From contig WFMF01000003.1 of NCBI GenBank assembly GCA_011033025.1, forward strand, positions 1,705,483 to 1,769,482: DNA of 64,000 bases. Reading direction: 5' to 3'. The notes under the pieces are model-generated. The model was not told where the DNA came from. It made no database searches and saw only the letters and a list, made by a program, of their open reading frames with translations. The DNA comes from Beroe forskalii. Its lineage: Eukaryota > Ctenophora > Nuda > Beroida > Beroidae. The translations under genes were made by a program, and so were the position numbers. This document shows positions 1 through 10,270 of this stretch, in pieces. The first letter of the stretch is position 1, and each line of letters starts with the position of its first letter.

Positions 1-2860
1 GAGCATGTTAGTCATACCAGCTGAAAATAAAACCTGAAATAAAACAAATTCACATCCCACATTTCGCAAATTGGAAGGAATAACTGAGCGTACACTACGA
101 GTTTCGTGACCACGTCATCTTACGAAGCAAAAAACAGGGCAACTTAGCCAGTCCAGATCAAACATTGACATTCAAATATTAGAAGACATATTGCGCATCT
201 GTGGTCCTGTGGTGGGCTTGCAATATCTTGACCACGTGAAAAGCCAGAAGCCGCCAAAAACTGACCAATGGAAGCAACTGTTTACAAAACATCCCGCCAA
301 CTCACACACAATGCTTAAATTGTGTACTTTACATTACCGCGCGCGCGAACTAAATGTTGACATTGGGCGCGTCTCATTGCGTTTGAGCGGTAAAAATTTG
401 GCCAAATTTTCGCGTATAAGAAGACCCTTACAAAAGCGATGCATAATTGACTGTTGTTGCAGTTGTAGGCCTTCTGATTGAACACAAACTATAGCTGCAC
501 GACAACAAATCTCTGTAAAAAATAGCGCCTTGAAAAATGAAGATTTCTGTCGAAATATCAGCGATGGGCGACGATGGAATAAAATGGCGATAAATCGGTG
601 AAAAGAAAGAATTCCTTCGATCGTTACAGATAGAATACCAGATAGCAAATATTAAGCTTTAATTCGGAATTACGGAAGGCTCTTTGGGGCAAGTAATGTA
701 ACACCATTGATAAGAATTCAGAAGAACTGGAAAAGGTGCAATATTTCAAGTTTAGAAATCCGGTTTACAAGAAACTAAGGATCAAGGAGGCTCAGTTTGA
801 CCTTCATTTTCAGGGAAAAGTGCAAAATAAATGAATACCTACAGCCTTGCTAATCACTGAAGCAGATCCTAAAATTAATTTCGGTTGCTTGCATGCGATG
901 CCATGAATAAATTTTATGATAAGAAAATAGCGAATTTTTGTTATCAAGTTATCGAAGGGAAAGGGGACAAAAATCTTCAAGCCTCCATCTTCAACTAACT
1001 GCCAATAAAAATTTCTCCAACTTTTAATCTCGCAGGGACATTGAGGTTTTGCTAAAATATGAAGACTCGCTGCCAAAGAAAGTACATTTTTCTAGTGCAG
1101 GACTCGTCTGTAGAACAAATTAAATTACTAACCACGAGTCAGTGTGCAGTACAGTAATTAGTGATGAGCTAATCAGGTGACTTCACACACCATGTACACA
1201 ATACACATGTATAACTGTGTGTATTATAAAGGAGCACTGATAACACGAAACTACAACATAACATGCTAAACTAAAGTCAATGACTGTGTACTGTACATTA
1301 AACCATGTGGTAAATGTATTATCATTAACTCATGTCTAGTGCATGTGAGTACTACATTTGAGAACCTGCTAGACGTAAAAACACGGTAAAAACACTGAGA
1401 GTTATTGTAGAGTAAGCTTGGAATAATTAGTCGCGTCTTAAATGAGACATTACACTTAAAATCTGTTAATGCATACAAACAAAACACGTTGAATTTTGAT
1501 CTAGGATCATAGCAAGAGTATAGAATGTGCTGTGTATATGTATTAATGGTATGTAGTGTACATTACAACTAGTAATACAAGCTCAACTATACACACAATA
1601 CCATAGCAACACTGTGCGTTACCATGGCAACAAGGAACAGTAGTGCATCATGCTCAAACCATCCACTACCATGACACTACGTCAAGGTGCCACATTATAC
1701 CATACTACTATCAAACACGTGCTGTCCATGTCACGTGACTATCATGAAACCTTTCCAAGATTAATAAAATCGGTTGGGGATCGGTTACCATGGCTACCAT
1801 GAAAACTTCTGGTACAGGCAGGCTGAAATGGTGCAATTAAAAACCAATCACAATACAAAATATAAAGGAGGGACCTTTCTCCTGAAACAATTACACTTCA
1901 AATCGCGATTCTAATTACAATTCTATTCACAACTTGGTGTTTGAAAATCAAATCTAATCTAATAGTGTAGTTTCCACAATGTCAGCGTTAAGAAGGTTAC
2001 AAATGCAAATAGCATCCGAATTGACAGCCTCGCCAATGACCTCAATAGGATGGCAACAGTAGACATAGTTTCCAGATACAAAAGTACAACGCAAATTGAA
2101 GAGAGCAGATAGGTTAACGGGAATTCGCATTGATAAACCTCCATTAGCAAGCATGAATCACTGGTAAATCTCAGCTGTTTCTAAAAATAGACACGCGATA
2201 ATTCACTGGAAGAAAAAAAGCAGAAATAAGGGACCACTCAATTGTGAGTTTTACTTCCAAGGGATTCTCAAAATGCACATCGCTTTGCGTTGAGATGCCA
2301 TCGCTGTTTTTCAGGAGCACTTCTACGCACTCAGAGGAAAATATGATTTAAAACGGAAGCTACAGTACATCATGCGACTTATAAACATTGCCCCAATCCA
2401 TTATCTCACTACTACGCACAAGCTGTTATTTGGTCTTTGGACTTCAGAAGTTCAGATCAATGATAAATCTGTTGCAACGATAACGCGCCTTCGCTTGCTC
2501 ATCACTTCAAGCAACTTGTAGTAAGTTAGAATGCAAACCGGAGGACAAGTTGTACTTTTCTATTAATCTTGATGGGTTGGGACGACAATAAAAACATATC
2601 TCCAAAAGTCTTATCTTGGCTTCCTTTACACTAAGCGTTTTCAAAGTTACTGCCCTTTTGATGAGTTGCTTTTGGCTGATGAGCACAAGTCATTATGCTG
2701 TTTTCAAACAATTAATGTGGGAAACAGATTATGAAACACATGAATTCCCTTATTACATTAAAATGACTTGTATTGTACAGCAGTATTTGAAAAGTTGCAC
2801 TGAAATGTAGACTTGGAGGATGAGATCATAGGACGCAGGCTATCGTATTACCTCAGCCTT
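1..2860. other. Intergenic sequence, no gene seen
   Basis: Only short open frames without recognisable domains or conserved motifs occur here, on both strands. Base composition is mixed and AT-leaning with short TACACT/GTACAC-like simple stretches around 1140-1620. I see no RNA gene, splice-supported exon chain or mobile-element coding sequence. It may hold regulatory sequence for a gene outside the left edge, which the sequence alone does not show. Confidence 0.5.
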
Positions 2861-2861
2861 C

Positions 2862-3113
2862 CTATTGGTTGGAATGTGCACGTGGTTAGCAGGAAGGCCT
2901 CTGATTGGTTGGGATGTGCACGTGGTTAGCAGGAAGGCCTCTGATTGGCTGGGATGTGCACGTGGTTAGCAGGAAGGCCTCTGATTGGCTGGAGTGTGCA
3001 CGTGGTTAGCAGGAAGGCCTCTGATTGATTGTTATGTGCACGTGGTTAGCAGGAAGGCCTCTGATTGGCTGTAATGTGCACGTGGTTAGCAGGAAGACCG
3101 GTGATTGGTAGAA
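2862..3113. repeat. 40-bp tandem array carrying E-box and CCAAT-type motifs
   Basis: Six copies of a 40-bp unit. Each unit holds the palindromic E-box CACGTG (starting at 2879, 2919, 2959, 2999, 3039 and 3079) inside GTGCACGTGGTTAGCAGGAA. Most units also hold ATTGG (2864, 2904, 2944, 2984, 3064, 3104), the reverse of a CCAAT box. Copies differ at only a few positions, so the array is young or homogenised. CACGTG is a known target of MYC/MAX/USF-type bHLH-ZIP factors. Whether this array is an enhancer is an inference. Confidence 0.85.
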
Positions 3114-6100
3114 ATCAGGGATAGGAAGTGAGAGAGCCCCTGCGAATTTGCAACGTGTAAAATGATATTCAGCAACGCTCATAGTTATCTGATTTGAGGA
3201 ACTGATAAGCCTAGAATTCATGAATCGCCCTGCATTAAAACAAGAGGCGTTTAGAAGATAGATCCCTGTTGTGGATATTCAGACCAATGTGATGTCTTTT
3301 GTGGCCTAAAGCCTGAAAAGGCTACCCTTGGGGCGCAAAATTGGTATAATCTCCACTATTCCAGTTACAAGGAGTAGACTGTAGTTTTGCTAAGCGATTC
3401 TAAGGCGTTCTAAGTTATTGAGCAAATGAAAGGAGCCAAACAAGAGAATTGCAGTGCGTTTAAATCGCGTTAAGCTGGTTTAATGGCTGTGTGTCGGAGT
3501 AGGATTAGATCATTTGGCCACCTTACACCTTACCCTGCATTGCCCCCTACAGGATCTAGAACCAATGACCTGATACCGCATACCCCCGCATTACAGCTAT
3601 ATGCGGTATATACATGCGGTATATGCGGTGTATATGCGGCCCTGACTGACAGGAGTACTCTGGAGTAAGTCTAACACAAACTATCCTGCTAGCCACACTC
3701 CACAGTCCTAGCCACACTCCACACTCCACAGCCCTAGCCACACTCCACACTGATATAGGGGATGTAATGATATAATTACTAATCCATGGGACTGAGGAAT
3801 GCGTAACGTCATAATACTCTCAGAACGCAGGGCCCTGTCACGACGTCATTATGACGCCATTACACTCAGAATCCAGGGCCATGTCATGGCTATTATTAGC
3901 CCGACCCACCATCCAGTGACATTCACAAGAAGAGAATTTTACTGGCCTGCTACTTCACCAAACTTCACAGAAGCGGGAGCTTTTGGCGGGAAAATAAGAG
4001 GGTTACACAGCCGTGTAGTAGAGTGAAGGAAGTCTAGGGAAGTGCAAAGCTCAGGGTGTACGATTTCAAACACGTCTGAGCTTTAATTCGATTAGCATGT
4101 TGCGAAGGCTTATTCACACTGAGAGTAAATTTATTTCCACATAAGGAAATGCAATGAAATACATTACACACAGTACATTATACACTATACATAATACACT
4201 ATATCAAACACTGTATATGGTACACTGTACACAATACACTTACACACTACATAATACATTATACATTTGTGAAGTGTATTGTGTACATGCTTGTGTAGGG
4301 GAGGGGGTAAGGCAAACTTTGGCAAACTATGGCAAACACTGCTTTTGGCAAACTCCAAAAGAAGTGGAAGCATTTGCCAAAGTTTGCCTTACACTGTACA
4401 CTGTACAGAGTATTGACCACTGAAAACTGTACGGAGTATTAACCACTGTACACTGTACGGAGTATTTACCTCTGTACAGTGTACACTGTACAGAGTACAG
4501 AGTATTGTTCTCAGGCGATAGTGAACCATGCCCATATAAGGCAATATTGAGAGCACATAACAACGTGTTACTGTGTCGCAGTTTGTTGTGAAAGAGAAAG
4601 GTGCGAGGATACAGAAATTATCTACTTGATACACAGATTTCAAGTTACTGACGTACTCTTCATACACTTATAGTTTTACGCAGTATAATTATCTAGTACC
4701 TAACGACAAGCCCCACCCTTTTACAATTGCGCAATACCAAGAGCTCCCCAAGTGAGAGCAGAGAATTATGCGAATAATGCCTCCAGGAGGGGGGCCTCCA
4801 GGAGGGGGCCTCCAGTAAGCGGCTATCTGCAGGAAAATCATTTCTCTTTCAAAAGTGCCGCTGAAATTCCCTCGTCCTAAGTCCAATGGATATGTTCGAT
4901 GAAGGAGTAAATGGTAAATCATGTTAACAATTGGAGATTTCAAGGAATTCTCGGTATGCTGAAAGAAACAGATCGGACCACGCCCCTTTTCTCTTACACT
5001 TGAGTAATACCCCGCCCCTTTTCACTTACATTGGTTCCATGTTGTGTACTGAACAACGTCATAACACTAACATGATGCAATGATACCAACCACGGCACAT
5101 TTCAATGAGAAAACGTGCAATCAACACAGTATACAGTACACGTAATACATAGTATACAGTGAATAAAATCTATACACTATACAAAATACACTCATTAAAA
5201 ACCCAGAAAACTCACAGGTGACTCCTGACGGACCAGGAATTTCTTCTTTAGACATCGAAATATCACTGATTTACTTCCTATTTACTTCCTACAATTTATA
5301 CTCGGTAATTTGACAGGGCAAGTTTAGAGATGAACTGTACACTGCAATATCACTAAATGAGAAAGTGACATAACGAAATGCGTATGGCGAGAGAGTCAAA
5401 TAACGTTAGGTACAATCTGGCAAGCAAGTTTCGTGTTTTAAGAACAGTAGAAAGAGCGCGTGTAAAATGGCAAGCAGCTCGCAAGTAGAACGGACTAAAC
5501 GGCTTCCTCGACAGTGATTTCTATGTGTATTGTGTAATGTGTATTGTGTAATGTGCGTGTAATGTGTAATGTGTATTGTGTTATGTGTAATGTGTATTGT
5601 GTAATGTTTTGTATGTGTAATTATTGTGTAATGTGTGTATGTGTAACTAGGTCCAGCACTTTGTTCCCAGAAGCAAACAAAGCTTATTCCTGAGCTCAAC
5701 AGATCGAAGATTTGAAATACCATGCACCAAAGTGTCATAAGACGCGCGAACCTTATCCAAGAGATGTGATTTCAAATGAATATGAAGGTCCATCAGTGAA
5801 ATCATCCAACCTGGTCTCCAATGGGTTCTAAAGGTTTTCTAGTTGCCACAGAACTACCTTAAGATGCTGTTTACTTCACAGTTCAGGTTCACACGTTCAC
5901 CGAGATAGGCCCACATAAGACTGTAAACAAATAACTGACCCTTTCCTGCTCAAGAAAACAGACGAACAAAACAGACAAACAAACAGGACAGACCTCTAAA
6001 ATCTATGAAGTACTGACCTGCATGCCCTCTATAGAATGTATGATTATGAAGAACTGACCTGCATGCCCTCTATAGAATGTATGATTATGAAGTACTGACC

Positions 6101-7580
6101 TGCATGACCAGCTAAGTTCTCTACATAACCACTGATATCAATCTAAAGTTACCCCAGATTATGGTACTGACCTGCATGACCACTATTGATTCTATGAAAC
6201 CTACTGACCTGCATGACCAGCTAAGTTCTCGAACTTTCGGCGTTTGTTGTCCCGCGCGGTCCCTAGTCCGCTCCCTTCGGCTGCGGGAGATCCCAAAGTG
6301 AGCGCGTCTGAGCCAAACACTTCCACGACTTGGCTACTGCAGAAGTGGGAGCGTGAGTAAAGTGGGAGTTAAGTGGAAGTTAAGTGGGAGTAAAGAAGGA
6401 GTAAAGTGGGAGTAGTGGGAGTAAAGAGGGAGTAAAGAGGGAATGTGAAATAAGAGGGAGTGAAGAGAGTGTGAGTAAAGTTGAGTGAAAGAGTAAAGAG
6501 GGATGTAAGTTAGTGGTCATAACAAGAATTTATAAGAATTTACAAGAATTTTGTGATATAATTTGTGACAAAAGCAATGTCATTCAAATCGCACACAAGT
6601 CTGTAACATTATGTTAATCGGGGATGATAGTGTGATTTGGTGATGTATTTTGGTGATTAGAATTGATTTGGTGAAAAGTCATCATATAAGTAAGAGGAAA
6701 TGCATGTAAAGTGGAAAGTTAGTCAAGGAAATTTAAGTTAAGGGGTTGTAAGTAAAGGGGATGAAGGAATTTAAGTAAAGGGGATGAAGGAATTTAAGTA
6801 AAGGGGGTTGTAAGTAAAGGGGATGAAGGAATTAAAGTGAAGGGGGTTGTAATTAAAGGGGTTAAGAGGAATGTAGGCAAAGACAATACATGATACTTGA
6901 GCTACAGGGTGCTTGATGTACGCTAATCAATAATGCAAAAAAATTCAAATTCTAAACCAGTAAAACTTTATTAAAGTATTGGTTTAACAAACTAACACAA
7001 ATCATGATATATACTGCACAATTATCAAGTAAAAAGTAAGCACTACACAGTGGCATAGCGTTTAGGGTAAATGTTAACAAGGATTAATGAATGCAAATGG
7101 TCGCCCCAAAGAGACAATTTCCACACAAATCTATTTCATCTCATTAAAATCAAACTAATTTAACTTTAGGAATAACTTTATGAAGCATAATGTTCAAAAC
7201 ATATGCAGTGCAGGTAAAATGAGCCTATAAACAATTCATCAAAGTAATCAAAGTCTCAAAGTAATTTTTACGAAGACGATGTCGAGTTACAAGGTATGAT
7301 TCAAACTGCCCGCCATTGAATAGGCTATGTCACCATGGCAACCTTAGAATCATACACATGTTCAGAGGCAGTGAATTGGGACGCCACGTGCGTAACATGC
7401 ACCAGCCAATGAGAGCTAAGAAGCTGTGCAACATCAGCCAATCAGAGCTCGAGAAATGGCAGAAGGTGGCGAAGTGAGTCATTGGTTTAAGGTTACAATA
7501 TTCCAGATAAATGCAGGCCCTGTAATTGCCTGATGAAATATATACAAATATGTAGCATTTAAGATTTGAATATCTGCGAC
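3114..7580. other. Intergenic sequence with many simple tandem repeats
   Basis: No convincing gene. Visible structure: CCACACTCCACA repeats at 3690-3752; TACACTATACATAATACACT-like sequence at 4160-4265; a roughly 30-bp unit containing GTACACTGTAC at 4384-4505; a GTGTAATGTGTATT repeat at 5520-5650; a roughly 46-bp unit containing ACTGACCTGCATG at 6010-6215; purine-rich AGTGGGAGTAAAG repeats at 6340-6500; and a roughly 30-bp GTAAAGGGGATGAAGGAATT repeat at 6720-6860. The right part (about 6967-7582) is probably the 3' untranslated region of the adjacent minus-strand phosphatase gene. Confidence 0.6.
6967..6972 (-). promoter_or_regulatory. Candidate polyadenylation signal of the PPP6C-like gene
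   Basis: TTTATT on the plus strand gives AATAAA on the minus strand, about 610 bases past the stop codon of the phosphatase. The hexamer is the standard animal signal. The assignment by distance is an inference, since such hexamers occur by chance in AT-rich DNA. Confidence 0.4.
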
Positions 7581-7582
7581 TG

Positions 7583-8491
7583 TTATAAGAAGTAAGGAGT
7601 TACCACTCTGCTAGGGACTACTCGTTTGTCATCAGGGACAGCGTCAAACAGTTTGGGTTCGTAGTTGGAGGCATCTGTGAAGGAAATAACTGCAGCAATG
7701 TTACCGCAGCGGTAGCAGTAGTTGGGGGCGGACCAAATGGTGACGAGTCTGTCATCGAACATGAACTTGTAACCGTCCTGCACTAATTGGTGAGCTCTGC
7801 ATATCAGCGACAAGTCGTTGATGTGGTTAAAAGCGTCAGTGATTTTTCTGCCAAACAACCACCCAGCCCCACGGGGACTGATCGTCCAGTTCTCCACCTC
7901 CTCGGGATCTGACCAAACCAAGTCGCAGAACGCACCTTCAGGCGGGATTTCCATGTCTCTGGGAATCAGACGGATTTGATCGATGGTTTTGATTTCGGGA
8001 GACAGTCCCCCGTGAACACATAGCACCTCTTCGTCAATGAGGGCTGCTATCGCGAGCAAATCAAACACTTTGCAGCAGTACTTCCACGCATTGCAGTTTC
8101 CGTACTTCGACTGACATTCGTCGTAAAACCCATAGGCCTGGGTGACAGTTCGTGACTCGTGGTTGCCCCGCAACAGTATCACCTTTCCAGGGTACTTTAC
8201 CTTCATGACCAGCAATCGAGTGAGCGTCTCCAGGGAGTAGTAGCCCCGATCTACGAAATCACCGATGAAAATGTAGTTGGTGTCGGGCAACTCGCCACCC
8301 ACCCTGAACAACTCCATCAAGTCGTAATACTGGCCGTGGATGTCCCCGCAAACAGTGACTGGGCTGGACACTGGCTGAACGTTCGATTCCTCTAAAAGAA
8401 TGTCACACACCATGTCACACAGCTGCTTGAGGTCTTTCTCAGGCAGATACTTGCATTCTTTCGTGAGTTCCACCCACTCGTCGACCTTCAT
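7583..8491 (-). CDS. PPP6C: Serine/threonine protein phosphatase 6 catalytic subunit, intronless
   Basis: A 302-residue PPP-family phosphatase, three residues shorter at the N terminus than human PPP6C (305). The three metal-site signatures are intact: GDIHGQ (49-54), GDFVDRG (77-83) and RGNHE (108-112). The later motifs [16 protein letters not shown] and the C-terminal TPYFL are also present. [19 protein letters not shown] and the [20 protein letters not shown] region fit PP6 better than PP2A or PP4. The family removes phosphate from Ser/Thr in a heterotrimer with SAPS-domain and ankyrin subunits and acts in mitosis (Aurora A) and NF-kB-type signalling. The terminal Leu is the conserved carboxymethylation site of PP2A-like enzymes. 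The reading frame runs from ATG to TAA without an intron or a damaged motif. In many animals this gene has introns, so a retrocopy that replaced the parent is possible, but nothing shows loss of function. Confidence 0.95.
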   Translation of the reverse strand: MKVDEWVELTKECKYLPEKDLKQLCDMVCDILLEESNVQPVSSPVTVCGDIHGQYYDLMELFRVGGELPDTNYIFIGDFVDRGYYSLETLTRLLVMKVKYPGKVILLRGNHESRTVTQAYGFYDECQSKYGNCNAWKYCCKVFDLLAIAALIDEEVLCVHGGLSPEIKTIDQIRLIPRDMEIPPEGAFCDLVWSDPEEVENWTISPRGAGWLFGRKITDAFNHINDLSLICRAHQLVQDGYKFMFDDRLVTIWSAPNYCYRCGNIAAVISFTDASNYEPKLFDAVPDDKRVVPSRVVTPYFL

Positions 8492-8790
8492 ACTGAGTCA
8501 AAGCAGTCTTAGGTACGGACCTAATCCGATACGGCAACACAATAAACTATACAGGCAAACACACTAATGTACAACACTAATACATTTTATGGAATGTACA
8601 TAGCAGCATATGTAATGACAACAAATATTCAGCGCCGTGCAAACATCGTGTAATTAAAATTGCGTGCGGAGTAAAAAAGTTATCAATCCAACTTGTTATA
8701 CTGCGCGGCTCAGTAAATTGCGCGGCGTTCCGTCCTGGAAGGGCACTATTTGTTTAAGTCGACGGACGTTGCCCCGTCTATTTCTTCTGA
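8492..8790 (-). promoter_or_regulatory. Probable 5' region of the PPP6C-like gene
   Basis: Sequence directly upstream of the phosphatase ATG. I see no certain TATA box or initiator. AT-rich sequence (8540-8660) is followed by CpG-bearing sequence (8690-8790). A 5' untranslated exon cannot be excluded. The call rests on position alone. Confidence 0.25.
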
Positions 8791-8796
8791 CTGAAT

Positions 8797-9330
8797 GGCT
8801 AGGTTGCAAAGTGACGTCCAAATGTGGAACGTTGCGCCGCGCGCAAGGGTAGGGTAACATCCTACGATTGTTTAAGTCGTTTATTTCCTTTTTTGAGAAT
8901 AATGTGATACCTATTGTTATTTTTCATAAATTTTGCGGCAGCAATAACGAAAACTGATAATTCCAAAAGGTGGCCAGTTGAAAATGAAAAAATTGCAACT
9001 GGTTTTGCTTTAACCAGATCCTTAGGTTTGCGCGCGCGCCGCGCGTCACGACATCCCTGGCTAGGCAGGGGAACATGAACATCTGGTCATTGCGTAAACA
9101 GGCGTGGCCTACGGCTATTCTGAGAAAGAACGACGGCGCGCCGCGCGTGTAATATTTCCAAACATTGCTTCCCCCTAGTCTTCGCGCGCGCGCCGCCCAG
9201 ACTCTGAAAATATGGAGCAGACATAAGGTCTCTGGCAACGTAGTATAAGGCGCCGGTTAGGGCAAGTGACCGTCCAAATGTGAAACGCGGTTGCGCGCGC
9301 ACGGGAAAGAGTAACATCCTACGAAACTTT
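8797..9330. repeat. GC-rich dispersed repeat, two direct copies
   Basis: Two related segments of about 65-70 bp, at 8797-8866 and 9257-9327, share GTCCAAATGTG, a GCGCGCGC-rich core and AGTAACATCCTACGA or GGTAACATCCTACGA. Between them are further GCGCGC tracts (9030-9052, 9135-9150, 9184-9200). GGTTAGGGCAAGTG at 9257 recurs in the palindrome cluster near 25.5-26.5 kb, so these look like members of one CpG-rich non-coding element family. No transposase is present. Confidence 0.6.
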
Positions 9331-10040
9331 GTCAGGCGTTGCCTGACTCCCTGTCGACGTCAGACAAACGAAGCTTATCATAGCCGTGAGAACAAAAAAT
9401 TGGACGTTTGAAGGTTCCGGTCATTCAGTTCTGAGAGGTATTGATGTGTTAATCAAAATTTTATTTCGTCTCATCTTTCTTTACTCATTTTTGGGCTCAA
9501 ATATCAAAAAAGAAAACAAAAATAGATTTAGTGAATAACAGTGAAACAAAAAATATTACATTTTAAATATGTTAATTCTATTTTTCTAAAATTATATTGT
9601 GAATTAATTCAGTGACTTGAAAATAAAAACCTTATACCTTCAGTAACATTCCTACATTTTAACACACTATGTAGATAAATGTGAATTTAGAATTGTTAGC
9701 AGTCAAATTATATCATCTACCATTTTTTTAATTTAAAGTTTTGCACATGACATGGCAGTTCATTTTCAAAAATGTATTCTGATCAACAATTCATTCAGAC
9801 ATATGATTATGATGGACATATCACAAGAAACCTGATGTTTTATTTAAGGAATGCTTATTTATGCACTGCAAGTCCTCTCCCTCTTGAAGATGACAAAGAT
9901 AAGGTTGGTAATAACAGACAATTCATGTGTGCATTTACCATTAATCTTAATATAACCATTTTTATATGACTGGTTAATGGTTAATGGTTTCATTTTTAAA
10001 CTTTTAAGTGTTACATGAACCTCTTGGCAATGTAACTTGT
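9331..10040. other. AT-rich intergenic sequence
   Basis: No gene seen. The sequence is strongly AT-rich with simple poly-A/T stretches. The right edge is probably the 3' untranslated region of the minus-strand protease. Confidence 0.45.
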
Positions 10041-10046
10041 TTTATT
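10041..10046 (-). promoter_or_regulatory. Candidate polyadenylation signal of the protease gene
   Basis: TTTATT on the plus strand reads AATAAA on the minus strand, about 225 bases past the protease stop codon. It is the nearest well-placed standard hexamer. Confidence 0.4.
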
Positions 10047-10270
10047 GATAAAACAGCAATTGGTTATTGAGCTTGCATGCAAATCTTCCTATTAAATTCA
10101 TTGGTAAAAAGATAATAGGTGTCAATAAACTAGATCTGCAAAAAATCCCCGAGGCTTCGAAAAGGACCAATTCTCCCTAATTTCCTGAAACTGCCTGTTT
10201 ACAAAACTTTCTCACATGCACTATATATCATATCTTGATAGATTTTCACAGGCATTGATTTGCTTCACGA

